Assembly (NCBI RefSeq): GCF_012489685.1 | Contig: NC_080042.1 | Coordinates: forward strand, 15,948,150-16,012,149 | Length of the DNA: 64,000 nucleotides | Direction of reading: 5' to 3' | DNA from: Lotus japonicus | Lineage: Eukaryota > Streptophyta > Magnoliopsida > Fabales > Fabaceae | In this document: positions 1 through 10,761 of the stretch, one piece after another | Numbering within the stretch: the stretch's first letter is position 1 | How the letters are laid out: each line of letters starts with the position of its first letter | Notes under the pieces: model-generated | Database searches by the model: none | What the model was told of the DNA's origin: nothing | Seen by the model: only the letters and a program-made list of their open reading frames with translations | Made by a program: the position numbers and the translations under genes

Positions 1-345
1 ATTAGTGTATTTGTTCCTTCTTCATTCCATCTGGTTGTAATATTTTGTTGACTTCTGTTGGCTCTCTGCACCCTTTGACAAATTCTGCTAATAAGGGGGA
101 TAATGGTACTGTTACTGTTGTTTGTGCTGATGGTGTGTGATTTTACTATTCAGACTGAGTATGGTGTTCAGGTATTCCGACTTAGTAGTGAATTCAGTTC
201 ATCAGAGGTTGTGTTCAGTTCATCAGAGGTTGTGTTCAGTTCATCAGAGGTTGTGTGTTGTTTTGTGTTAATGGATGAGTATTGTTGATTGTGAGTCTTT
301 GGGTTTCTGTTCATGTTTTAGCCAAAATTTGCCAAAGAGGGAGAT
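1..345 (+). mobile_element. 3' internal end of Ty1/copia element C
   Basis: This is the non-coding stretch just before the 3' LTR of a copia element whose body lies left of the window. It is recognised by the purine run at 334-345 directly followed by an LTR starting TG, the same layout as in elements A, B and D. No polymerase domain is inside the window. The short ORFs here are low-complexity and do not look coding. Confidence 0.6.
193..255 (+). repeat. 21-bp tandem repeat, three copies
   Basis: Three back-to-back perfect 21-bp units begin at 193, 214 and 235, each containing CAGTTCATCAGAGG. They lie in the 3' internal region of element C. The unit length is a multiple of three, so it reads as a repeated peptide in one frame, but nothing else supports coding. 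Confidence 0.9.
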
Positions 346-1336
346 TGTAATTCTTGTGATTGGCTGCATTTTGCTTAAAACATGATGTGCAACCATATGT
401 TCCAGCATCTGGAGCAACATGTTGTGTTTGTGTATGAGGTACAACCATATGTTCCAACATCTGGAGCAACATGTTGTGTTTGTGTATGTTGGTGGTTCAA
501 TCACTAAAATCAAGTTGTCTGTTGGGCTGTTGACTGTATGGTGATTTAGAAGAGTTATTTTATGTTGTGTGTTTTATCTTCTGAAGGCGTGTTTGCTTTA
601 ATCTTGGCTGAAGTAACAAGATTGATAACGTGTGAACCAAGTATATCTCAAAGGTTGAATTTAAACTTACTTGGTTCTGTTATTTTATTATGGTAAGATT
701 TGATTCCTTCAAGATTCTTTCTAGAAGTGTTTTAGTGGACTCTTTGACGTGCGGCCCATTGAAGATCCAAGCCTCGTTTGAGCGTCTATATAAAGGAGCT
801 TATAAACCCTAGCTAGAGACGCATTCTGAGTGAAAGATACTGATCTTAGGGTTTATTATTTGTGAGTCCTCTTGTGAGTTTTGAACCAACTTAGTGCTTT
901 TGTTCATCAAAGTACTGAGTTGATTTGTTTAGTTGAGTTGTAATCTCATCAAACTTGTTTATTGATAAACATGTCTTGATCGCTGTGGCAGTGGTCATTA
1001 GGGGTTAGAGAAAGTTTTCTCATAGCTTAGAGGAGAAGGGCTAAGCTAGATTCACTTGTGTAATAGTGGTAGACATAAAAGAGGCTCTATACTAAGGGGG
1101 AGTACTTAGGTATAGGAGGGACTTTCATGTGAACTGAGAGCTATTATTTGATAGTGAATTGACTCCTGGATTGGTATCCTCCAGACGTAGGTGATGTTCA
1201 CCGAACTGGGTTAACAACTCCGTGTGTTTGTCTGTTTAACTGTTTGTTTGTTTTTAATACTCTGATTGAGTTTTGTTGTGCTACACATTGTTGCAACATT
1301 GTGTATCACATCTGTCCTAGGTGAATACGAATTTCA
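346..1336 (+). repeat. 3' LTR of Ty1/copia element C (991 bp)
   Basis: It starts TGTAATTCTTG right after the purine tract and ends GAATTTCA-like at 1336, giving TG...CA ends. A TATA box (TATATAAAG) is at 787-795. The last 200 bp resemble the matching part of the element B LTR (a CCAGACGTAGGTGA segment followed by GAACTGGGTTAACAA), so C and B are related Sirevirus-type copia elements. The bases after the end, AAGAG, would be the target duplication, but the left copy is outside the window. The element sits inside the leader of the gypsy element that follows. Confidence 0.8.
390..488 (+). repeat. 47-bp direct repeat in the LTR of C
   Basis: Two nearly identical 47-bp units (390-436 and 442-488) are separated by five bases. 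Each contains TGTTCCA(A/G)CATCTGGAGC and ends GTTTGTGTATG. They lie in the first 150 bp of the LTR, in U3, where enhancer repeats are common. Confidence 0.85.
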
Positions 1337-1375
1337 AAGAGCATCTCACTTGCACCCACTCACTCCAAGTTCAAG

Positions 1376-1807
1376 GTAAGTTCCAATTTTCCACTTCCTT
1401 CCATCTAAGTTTCATGGGTTTGCAAGTTTGACTCTTGGGGGTTATGGGTGAGTGATTTTAAGTTTGTGCAAGTTGGGTTTGGTTTGTTTTTGCTTTCCAT
1501 GGGTATTTTGTGCCAAATTTAGTAATGGGTGTGAGATTTGTGAGAGTTGGGTAGTTAGATAGAAGCAGTGTAGAGTAGCTTTGTTTTGTGCCTTCTAGGT
1601 GTTTGATAGAATGCTCCAATGAGTTTTCTAGTCGATTTTGGGCAAGTGCTTTGTGGTTTATTTCTTCTCCTTGCCAATTTCACTAGAAAACTTGATTGGG
1701 TGCTCTTAGGGGTTCAAGTTTAAATTTTTGTACATACTTTTTATTTATTTTTGGCTAACATGACTAATGGTTTTGTGCGGCTTGTGGTTGTGCTAACTTT
1801 TGTGCAG
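1376..1807 (+). other. Candidate intron before the gypsy accessory ORF
   Basis: A strong plant 5' splice site (CAAG|GTAAGT) at 1375/1376 is followed 432 bp later by a branch-like CTAAC and a T-rich acceptor ending TTTTGTGCAG at 1807. The next three bases are the ATG of the accessory ORF. The intervening sequence is T-rich like plant introns. The upstream exon is only 39 bp here because element C interrupts the leader. Prediction only; no transcript evidence. Confidence 0.55.
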
Positions 1808-2910
1808 ATGCCTGCTAAGAGAGCAAGTTATCCCACAAGGGCCGCGGGGTCCTCTTCCACTTCCCAGAACTTTGACCGCTCTCGCTTCTTATCAGCGAAA
1901 AAGGAGGAATTCTATCAATCCGTCCTAGCACACAAGGGGTGTGTGAAGGAGCGAGGAGTATTTTATAGGGATGGAAGGAGAGACCCCCTCGGCATGCAAG
2001 AGGCCATGGAGACAAGGAGGTGGAAGAATTGGGTGGATCCAATTCCTATTGCTTGTGAAGTCATGGTTAGGGAATTCTACGCGAATACCTACTGTGATGA
2101 TCAAGACGACAAACCGGATCCCCCTACCTTCTTGTCATGGTTTAGAGGTGATGTGGTTGACTTTGGAGCGGAAAGGATTCATAGCTTCCTTGGCCTTCTT
2201 ACTGAGAGTGAGGATGAAGCCATTTTCCCATGGGGGAATTCCGCTTACCATGACTTGCTTTCAGATCGCTCTTCTGAGTTCTTGAGGGATCTGAAAGTAG
2301 TGGTGGTTAGGCTTGGGCAACATTGGGAGAAGGATGATAGAGGTTACCCCACCTACTTGCTGAGACAAGACATGACACTGTTGGCTCGTGTGTGGGCTGA
2401 GTTTTTGCAGGATTCCTTGTTCCCTAGCTCCCACAAATCTGAAGTGAGAGCGGTGGTCCTAATTGCAATTTATTGCATTATTAGGGGCATCCCATGGATG
2501 TGGCGAGGATCATTTCTGAGAAGATTTACTCACACTACAATGTGGGTAAGGAGAAGCCACGTCCTATCTTTCCTCACTTGATTACTGCTTTGATTCATGA
2601 TGTTAGGGAGAAGGCTAGGAGACCTGCGTTTCCTGTGCAGCAGAGGTTGTTGGTTTCCCCCATGCTGAGCAAGGGTCGGGTGAACCAACTCTTTCAAGAT
2701 TGGATGTCTAGGATGCCTCAAGAGGATGAGGAAGAGGAGGATCCGACAGAGCCAGCGGAAGAGGAAGAAGAAGAAGAGGAGGTTAATGAAGTGGTGAATG
2801 AGGTTGTTACTCCACCTCATGCTGATCCTTCACCGGCTTGGATGGAGGCCGCTTTCAGGCGGATGTTTTTGAGGCAAGATCGCCTTCACCGGGATCTTGA
2901 TCTCCACTAG
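1808..2910 (+). pseudogene. Accessory ORF of Athila-like element, frameshifted
   Basis: About 367 codons in two frames. The first frame is open from 1808 (it could start at 1751, but that lies in the candidate intron) to 2581, and the second from 2494 to 2910; homology to this protein type crosses over near 2490, so one base is probably lost there. The protein begins MPAKRASYPTRAAG. It has a central region with the pattern MVREF, then VDFGAERIHSFLGL, typical of the putative plant transposon protein domain found in gypsy accessory ORFs. The end is a Glu-rich tail followed by a short helix. No signal peptide or membrane span is seen, so an envelope role is not supported. The function of this family is unknown. 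Confidence 0.7.
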
Positions 2911-4270
2911 AGGGGAGGAAGCACCTCAGATCCTGGATACCAAGGCCCAATGGATTTCAATACATTGGAGCAGGGGATGATTGATTTGAGCATAATGCAT
3001 GACGCCGGAGTTCATCCGGATTATGGTGATGGAACGGGTGACCATGGCCCCATGGAGTGATTGAGATGAGGTAATTCTATCTTAGTTTAGGTCATGCATC
3101 TTTAGCATATATTTTTCATTTGTAGATTTTGCTTTCTTTTTATCATGCATTGTTTAGTTAATTGTTTTTATTTGTTTTGGGTCTTTTACTTCCCTATACT
3201 CACATGTTTTTTCCCGCTAAGTTGTGCTTCCCTACTTGTGTCGGTTTTGGAAAATTTGTTTCTTGTGGATACTCATGTTGTTTTGAGGATGAGTGATTGT
3301 ATGTTGGGGAAGAGAGGAGGAGTCTTCGGTCTTCCGAGTGTTTCTTTAGAAAGGAGTTGGTTTGAGTCCATTAAGGGTTTATCTTTGACCCTTCACCATA
3401 AAATTTCCCTAGAGGATCCTAACTCCTCACTGGCAATTCTTGGTTCTGTATTGATTTCACACTTTGCATGCTTTGTGAGACTTGCACTATTCATGAGACT
3501 TATAGGTTTTTGAACCTCAGAGTTTTTCTTGGCTTGAATATTTATCCTTAGTTGCCCCATTTGAGCTTTATTAGAGAATTTGTTGTAGCCAAAGGATTGG
3601 GGTGGATGATAGGTTGGATTATGGGGAGTGTTGGTCCTTACACTAGGTTGGAGCTAATAATTAAAGTTTGAGAATGTCTCTTGTCCCAAGGAAAAAATGA
3701 AAAAGAAAAAAAGAGAACTCCTAATCAAAGTTGGAGTGGAAAAAAGAAAAAAAAAGAAAAAAAAAAGATCTTGAAAAAGGGTCAAGAGACTTGTGCTAAA
3801 AGGTTTGTTGTTGAAAGCTCTGGGGGTTACTATTTGGACCACACTCAATGTGCTTTAAAGCCTTAGTTTTCCTTAGGGACCAACCACCTTGTACTTCACC
3901 AAGCCACACATTTCAACCTTTGTGAAGTCTCTTTGAATTTGTGCATGTTTGATCTTTGTTGCTATTAAGTGAATGACATCCAGAACCTATGAACTTGCTT
4001 GTGTGCTTAGTGCAGTAAATTATATCTCATCCTAGGATTTTAGATCTATATGCTTCTCATGATGGACTCTATATTCTTCTCTTTTCAAAAAGTTGCATGA
4101 GGTGGGTTGTTGGATCTTTTCTTTTGGAACCAGCTGTAGTTACTCTTTCCCCTAGTTTTTTTTTGGATAGTATCCTTTGTGAAGGCACTTGTTTGGGAGC
4201 ATTTCTTGCGCTTGAGGGCAAGCGAGTGTTTTCTACGCTCGAGGGCGAGCTGTCGTTGAGTATAGTGGTG

Positions 4271-5596
4271 TGATGACCCTATGTTAGTAGTGGTTTTAGG
4301 GTCATTTCTTTGAGTGTTTTGAGTCTTTTTATTTGTCTCATGTAGTGTTTCATGCATTCTCATGCATTTTTGTGTTTATTTGAGTTTGAGTCAGGTTTTA
4401 GTAATTTTATGGTTTTATAAGGGTTGTTTTTGCATTTTTATAGAGTTTAGGACTTGCATGAGTTTTGCCATAATTTTGTGAGGACTAAGGTGGTTAAAAG
4501 CCCTTTGAATTTCTTGATTTTACTCCTTGTCTTGGTCCTTTAGTGCTGCAGCAGGTAACTTATGGAAAAGGAAGGCCAAGATGCAAAGGAATTGAAGAAA
4601 GCATTCAAAGGGGGGGTTACAAAAAGCTGAAAAGTCACCAAGTTCGTGAAGCTGGCGCTCAAGCGCCCTCACCTGGCGCTCAAGCGCCAGCACTCCAGAA
4701 GCTGGAGTTTTGTTTCTGCCTCATGGGCGCTTGAGCGCCCCAGGGCAGCGCTGGAGCGCCCGAGCTCGACTTTTTTGCCTATAAATAAGGCTTTAGGCCA
4801 TTTTGTTCAGGACTTCTGATTTTTCCTTAGATTTTTACCAAGTATTGAAGCTTAAGAAGTGCTTTTGGGGCTTGTGTGAGGCTTCCACCCTGTATTTTCC
4901 AGGTTTTCTTTACATTTCTTGTATGGATTCACTAGCCATGAGTGGCTAGACTCTTCTTTTGCTTTGGGTTCAATGTGATTTCATGAATTTCTAGACTTAA
5001 TTCCTATTTCTATGCTCTTGTTCTTGAATCTACCTTATATTTCAATTCTTTTATGCATGATAAGCTTGGGTGCACCTTTGCTTAAGGCTAAATTGCAATC
5101 ATATTGGAAGATTGTTGTAATTTGGGGACTTGGGTTGGAATTGACCTTTCTTTGCTTGCTTCTAGGAATAGAGTGAGGGATTGGTTTTGTTGGCCTGAAA
5201 GTTGCATGCTTATAAACCTCATATAAATGACTAAGTACACAAGGAATTGGGCTTAGCTTTTAGTATGGGAGAATTGCTCATGTGAGGAATCAATGAGTGA
5301 ATATCTAAGCTATAACAATAAGGGAATGATTCAAGGCTTCAATTGCATAGGGTAGGTTGTTTAGGAAGGATTGGATGAACATCAACCCAGAGCATTTTTC
5401 ATCAATTGATATTTTCATCTTTTCACTGTTGCTTATTTTGCAAACTCTTGTTACAAACAAACAAATTCAAAATCTAAATTTTACTTGCTTTCAAACTCAC
5501 AAGCTTCAAGCTTAAACCATAATTCTCACTCACGGTCCCTATGGATTCGATATTTAAAACCCGGAGATATCTGTGCACTTGCAGATTGACCCAACA
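4271..5596 (+). repeat. 3' LTR of Athila-like Ty3/gypsy element (1326 bp)
   Basis: It starts TGATGACCC and ends CCCAACA, and it aligns end to end with the solo LTR at 8869-10153 (shared ATGTAGTGTTTCATGC near the start, shared TATA region, shared GATATTTAAAACC near the end). The five bases before it (TGGTG) and after it (GATGT) do not match, as expected for one LTR of a longer element whose other end is outside the window. TATAAATA is at 4780-4787. The next bases are gag of copia element A, so the gypsy element was inserted in A. Confidence 0.8.
4653..4760 (+). repeat. Cluster of GCGC dyads upstream of LTR TATA box
   Basis: Four short inverted repeats of the form GGCGCTnnAGCGCC lie within 110 bp, 20 to 130 bp upstream of the TATA box at 4780. 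Each can pair with itself as a six- to seven-base stem. The solo LTR at 9252-9366 has the same kind of cluster, with different spacing and CTAGGCGC variants, before its own TATA box at 9396. Confidence 0.8.
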
Positions 5597-5834
5597 GATG
5601 TCTATAGCCTTGAAATCCAAATCTGAAAAGGCTAAAGCTCTCCAACCAGAAGAAGAAGAATCTGAAGAGAACTCTGAGGATTCTGATGAAGATGAGCTAA
5701 CTCTGATCTCCATAAAGCTCAACCGCATCTTGAAGCACAGGCAGAGCAAGTACAGAGGCTCTAGAAAGAATAAAGGAAAGATTGAATCTTCTTATGGTCA
5801 GAAGAAGTCTTCATCAAAGGAAGTCACATGCTTT
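5597..5834 (+). pseudogene. Gag fragment of copia A, before the B insertion
   Basis: An open frame (from about 5598) corresponds to the middle of the D gag: [12 protein letters not shown], a Glu/Ser-rich acidic stretch, then ELTLISIKLNRI and a basic run up to the first Cys of the zinc knuckle at EVTCF. It is cut on the left by the gypsy LTR and on the right by element B. Relative to D it lacks a short VEKSK segment. The frame resumes at 16553. Confidence 0.85.
5830..5834. other. Target site duplication of element B (left copy)
   Basis: GCTTT directly before the TG of the left LTR. The matching GCTTT is at 16553-16557. Both belong to the gag zinc-knuckle codons of element A. Confidence 0.95.
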
Positions 5835-6711
5835 TGAAAATTCAGGTTCCCTCTGATACGATTGTCCTGCACGATGCTGGGACAAGAGGTTCGACAACTG
5901 CTTAACAGTAAAACAAAACTTAACAACAGAAACAATAACACACAGTAATTGTTAACCCAGTTCAGTGAAAACTTTCACCTACGTCTGGAGGGTTTGCACC
6001 CAAAGAAAGGAAATCCACTATCTCAAGATTCAGGAATTACAGACACTCATGAACAACTCAGTTCATAGTTCACTTCCTAATCTACCCAGTGTATTTCTAC
6101 TTAGAATCTCAACCTAAGTATGAGAGCCCCTCTCACTTTCTCTCAATCACTGCCACAGTGATTGGTTAACACAATGAACAAGTAGAGTTTGAACGCAATC
6201 AAACACACAGAATCTCTCTTTGCTTTATAGAATCAGTGAGCAAAGACAGATTCACAACCAACAAAGGACAAAGCACAATTAACAAATCCTAAAACACTCG
6301 ATCTCTCTCTATCAGCTTCGACGCCTCATGTTTTAGGTCTTCATCCCTTTTATAGACTTCAGCAGCGGTAGCATGGGCTTTAGGGTTGGCACGGGCTGAA
6401 GAAACAGATTGCAGTAACAGCAATTCAAAACGCAATCTTGATAGATTCGGTTTCTTATTGCACAAGTAAAGATAGAAACCAATCTTTTAACAAAGATTGT
6501 TTCAACAAATAACAACCCAACAATTAAAACCCTTCTGGATAGCTACTTGCTCCTCAAGTAACTTAAAAACATATCTTCAGTAAATCTTCAGAGGGCCCAC
6601 AACAGAAACACAAGCTGAGGACTGATGCCCTAGCTTCACGAGATCAGATGCCACGGCATCTGCTTCGACAATCGGTTGTTTTGACAAAATGCATGGCAAC
6701 ATGTTCCAACA
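5835..6711 (-). repeat. 3' LTR of copia B
   Basis: An 877-bp LTR. On the minus strand it starts TGTTGGAACATG and ends GAATTTTCA. It is the 3' LTR because the purine tract is on its internal side (6712-6724) while the PBS lies by the other copy. Confidence 0.95.
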
Positions 6712-7377
6712 ATCTCCCCCTTTGTCAAATTTTGTCCAAAACAACTCACAATCAGAGAAAATAAAAACTAGAGAGACAATTCCCCCTCTTAGTTAGATCT
6801 CCCCCTCAACTGATGCAACTACACAACCAACTACCATTCTTCAGAAGACATAGTTGGAACAAAAATACTCACAAACACAAAATCAGAAGTACAAACAGCC
6901 TAAGCACATGATGACACTAAAATAGAACAGCTTGAACACCATAGTATCAAAAATACTACCATCAGAAGCTAGCAGCAACTGATCAGAAGTACTACTATCA
7001 GACGTAACGCTTCAGAAATACTGCCTTCAGAAGTTGGCAACACATAAGCTGTCAGAAATACTGCTAATCAGATGCATCGTTTCCGAACTACTGCTATCAG
7101 AAGTTAGCAACACATAAGCTATCAGAAATACTGCCAACAGAAACTGCCTCTTGAAACAAACATAGCCATGATCTTGAACGTGTCTTCAAATTAAGCAAAC
7201 CAAAGCTAACACGATCAGAAGCAACTTCACAGTAAAACTTCACAGTTGAAACAAAAACATTACAGCAGATGGAATCTTCAATCCAACTAACATAGAATCT
7301 TCAATCCAACTAACTACTCCCCCTTTTAGCACAAATTTGCAAAGGGTGCATCCAAAACAAAAGAAAATAGCACAAGA
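6712..7377 (-). other. 3' non-coding region of B with repeated polypurine tracts
   Basis: The tract next to the LTR is at 6712-6724 (minus strand CAAAGGGGGAGAT). Further GGGGGA runs on the same strand lie at 6779-6790, 6797-6809 and 7317-7327. Reiterated polypurine tracts are, from memory, a described hallmark of Sireviruses. Between about 6950 and 7145 there are imperfect repeats built on TCAGAA(G/A)T(A/T)CTGC and GCAACACATAAGCT. I see no ORF here. Confidence 0.75.
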
Positions 7378-10300
7378 TCAGAGCAAACTAGTCTTCAGAA
7401 CTTGACTCCTCTCCAGACCCTTCTGCACTGTCTTCAGAACCTTCCACCTCTTCATTACTCGCTTTCTGAGCAGCTGTAGCAGCAGCACTGTGCTCACCAC
7501 CTTGACATTCTTCTTCTTGAAGCTTATGTAGCAACGCATCAACTTGAGCTTCCTGGCAGTACTCACCCTGATTGTCTCCTGCAAAGCCTTGGAGACTTCC
7601 AGTAATTCAACAATTATGGCCTTAGTGCCAGATTCAGTCACAGGAGGAGCAGATGTTCTGCTGGTTGGTAAAGCAATGTCTAGCACATGTGGCTCCAGAA
7701 ACAAACGTTGATCCAAAGTGATTGGAACACCACGAGACATAGCCACATCATCAGCCCTGAGAATCTGAGGATGTTGCTTCAGTATGATCTCAGTAAGAAG
7801 TGAAGGAAATGACACAGGCAGCTTCACAGCACAAGTATCAGCATGCTTCAATGTTTGCTCAAACACGAAAGTTCCAAAATCAAAAGCAATAGACTTGCCA
7901 ATCCTGTAGATCAACTTGGCAAGCATTGCAGAAACACCAGAGGTATGCTGAGTAGGAACCCAATTCACAGCACCAATCCTGTTAAGAATAGCATACTTCA
8001 CACTGAGATTTCCAGTAGACAACAACTTCTTGCTAGGCCACTTCTTCACATGACCTGCAGTAAGTTCCGTGGCAACATCATCCATGGACACTTCTTCATC
8101 AACACATTCAATAGCACTTCTGCCAAGTGCTTGATTGATAACAGCAGGTGAAAACAACACACATTCAGCCCTCACATAGACTTTCCTGAATTCTGCACTG
8201 TCAGGAAGTCCTACATCAACAGAGAGATTCACCAAGAACTCTCTCACAAGCTTCTCATAGCACCTTCCAACATTCTGAATAGTCTTCATCAGACCTGCTT
8301 TCTCAATTAGTGCAATTACATCTCTGCATTCAAGAACATCATAACCAACTTCCCTTTCCTTGGCCATTCTCCTCTTGCAAACAAACTTCCACTTCTGAAC
8401 ATTCTCTTCTAAGTGGAAAGACACTCTATCAATAGGAACAGCAGGAACATTATGAGGAATACGCTTACCAGAGAACTTCTTTTTCTCAGAAGATCGAATG
8501 TCCTGGACACCGACTGCAACATCTGACTCAGAGTCTTCAACTTCAACTGAAATCTTCCTCTTCTTCTTCTCAGTGGGAGTCTTTTCTTCCTTTCGCTTTC
8601 CCTGACTCTTCACACTTGCCTGTCTGGATTTCTTTGATGGAGTAGGAGTGACTTCAGGAGAAGAAATCCTTCTTTTCTTCTTCATCCTCGCAGCAACACT
8701 ATCAGCAAGGGTCTCAGTCAGAGGAACATCATCAGAAGCATCATCAGAGATGTTCTGAACAGAGGCGGGATCCTGGATTGGTTCTTCAGAGTTGATACCC
8801 ACAGAGTTATCATTCTTTGGATCAGCATCCTTAGAAGAGGATGATACAGAGATATCAGGCTGGGTAGCTGATGACCCGGGTTTATATGATGTTTTTAGGG
8901 TTTTTCCTTGTAGGTTTTGAGTCTTTTTCTTGTGTCTCATGTAGTGTTTCATGCATTCTCATGCATTTTTATTCTTTTCTTTAGTCTTTATTTTGTTTTG
9001 GTAATTTAGTAGTTTTATAGGTAGTTTTCTTGCATTTTAAGTAAAGTTTAGGACTTGCATGGTTTTGTTGTGTTTTATGAAGGACCTCTTGTGCTAATGA
9101 GCTCTTGGAGCCTCTAGAATCTTCCTTGACTTGTTGGTTAGGTTTGGAGAGCAGAAACTGAAGGAGAAAGAAGGCCAAGAAGCATGGAATTGATGAAGAA
9201 CATAAAGAGGATTGAAAAGAGGAGTTTTAGAAGCCAAAAAGTCCTTTTCAGGCGAGCTTAAGCGCCTAGGCGCTGGGAATGGGTGCCTAGGCGCCAATTA
9301 GGTTCAGAGGCATGTTTTTCAACATGCAATTGGCGCTCAGGCGCTCTGAATTGGCGCCTGAGCGCCCAGAACAGCCCAGCATCGTTTATTTTGCCTATAA
9401 ATAGGATTTTAGTCATTTTCTTTTGTAATTTTTTGATACTTTGTAACATTCAGAGGGAGAGGATCATCTAGGAGAGTGAGAGAGGGCTTCCAAGCTTGTA
9501 ATTCAGGTTTTTAGCCAAGCATGGCTCATCTCTCTTCTTTTGCTTTGGATTTCTTTGTAAGACTTTTTATATTTGAGTTATAATCTTAAGTTCTTTCCCA
9601 CATGTTCTTCTTCTTCCCTTGAATTCCATTTTCTGAATTTCAATCTAAGCTTGTATGCATGCTTGCTTTATACTATCCTATAATCAGAACGGAAGTTTGT
9701 TATAGATTAGGGAACCGATTTGGGATTACCCCTTCTATACTTGCTACTAGGAATAGAGGAAGGGTTGGGGTTTGATGGCTTGAAATTGCATGATCTAAAA
9801 CCTCATATAAATGACTAAGTACACAAGGAATTGGGCTTAGCTTTTAGTATGAGAGAATTGCTTATGTGAGGAATCAATAAGTGAGTAACTAGGCTATATC
9901 ATCAAGGAGAGATCCATGAGAACATGTGCATAGAATGATGTGCTTAAATTGACTAGTTGAACAAGAACCCAAAGCACGTTATTTTCTGAATTGACTTTTT
10001 ATTTTCCTTTTTCCTTATTACTACTTCAACATATCTCTTATTCAATAAAACCAACCTTCAAACTCAAAGCTTGAACCGAATCTTTTCACTCACAATCCCT
10101 GTGGTTCGATATTTAAAACCGGGTGGATTCGTACACTTGCGGATTTACCAACAGTAGCACCACCTGAATCTTCATGAGAAGTGGAATCCTTTCCAGAATT
10201 TTCTTGAGCAGAACTTTCCTTAGACCCAGATGTCTCAACATCAGGCACAACATCAGGGGGCGATATCACAGGAGAGTCTTCATCATTGATTTCCTCTTCG

Positions 10301-10524
10301 TCAGGAACATCCTCAAGGATAGGAACATTCGGAACTTTGCTATTCTTGACCTGTGATTTGTAGACCTTACACGTTGGGTTTCGTGATCTCATCTTCTTGG
10401 GAGCTTTCTTGGACACAGAAGATGGTTGAGAAGAATCACTCTTCAAACCCATACACTTGACTCCTTTAGCAATTCTTTCAATCTTGGCCTTGACAGATTC
10501 CTTCTTTCCTGAACTTTGAGACAT
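7378..10524 (-). pseudogene. Accessory ORF of copia B, split by a solo LTR
   Basis: The start is chosen at 10524 (MSQSSGKK...), after the RNase H stop and a 237-bp spacer; a longer frame from 10743 has no support. Reading runs 10524 to 10154, is broken by the solo LTR (10153-8869) and resumes at 8868. With the LTR and one TSD copy removed, the frame is continuous (GGA then TQPDI), about 618 codons. The first third is Ser/Lys/Glu-rich with basic clusters. The middle has the plant transposon-type pattern YEKLVREF, VRAECVLFSPAVINQALG. Near 7560 the frame appears shifted: another frame gives a Glu-rich tail ending at a stop at 7388-7390. No membrane segment is seen. Function unknown. Confidence 0.75.
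8869..10153 (+). repeat. Solo LTR of Athila-like gypsy (1285 bp), TSD GTAGC
   Basis: It starts TGATGACCC and ends TTTACCAACA. GTAGC is at 8864-8868 and again at 10154-10158. It is homologous along its length to the LTR at 4271-5596 but clearly diverged. No internal gypsy sequence remains, so it is a solo LTR left by recombination between two LTRs. TATAAATA is at 9396-9403, preceded by a GCGC-dyad cluster. It lies in the accessory ORF of B. Confidence 0.95.
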
Positions 10525-10761
10525 GATGAATCGAGAGCAATTACAAACAGAGTACAGAACAACGAAATAAAACTGCAAATGTGAGATGATATGACTGGAA
10601 GAAGATAGATGCACAAGCGGTTGAGAGAACACAATTTGCCCGTTGGAGGTAGTTATAGGATAAGTGAACCATGAAGTAACTTTCTCTCTGCTGATGTCAC
10701 AACGGCAGCTAGTGATAATCAGGAATAAACTAGCCGTTAACACACTGGGGCACGCTAATTG
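10525..10761 (-). promoter_or_regulatory. Spacer before B accessory ORF, candidate promoter
   Basis: This lies between the RNase H stop and the accessory ATG of B. Reading the minus strand it holds an inverted pair, AACGGCTAGT and ACTAGCTGCCGTT (about 10738 to 10695), a third AACGG (CTCCAACGGGCA), a TATA-like CCTATAACTACC and a pyrimidine-rich leader. Elements A and D have an inverted AACGG pair in the equivalent place. A promoter or splice acceptor here is inference. Confidence 0.4.

Larger units (their letters stand above)
1337..4270 (+). mobile_element. Internal 3' part of Athila-like Ty3/gypsy element
   Basis: This stretch runs from the insertion point of copia C to the 3' LTR at 4271. 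It contains a spliced-looking leader, an accessory ORF and about 1.35 kb of apparently non-coding 3' sequence (2911-4270) that includes an A-rich stretch near 3690-3775. No gag or pol of this element is visible; those would lie left of element C. Assignment rests on the accessory ORF type and on the LTR, whose start TGATGACCC and GCGC dyads resemble legume Athila/Calypso-like LTRs. Confidence 0.65.
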
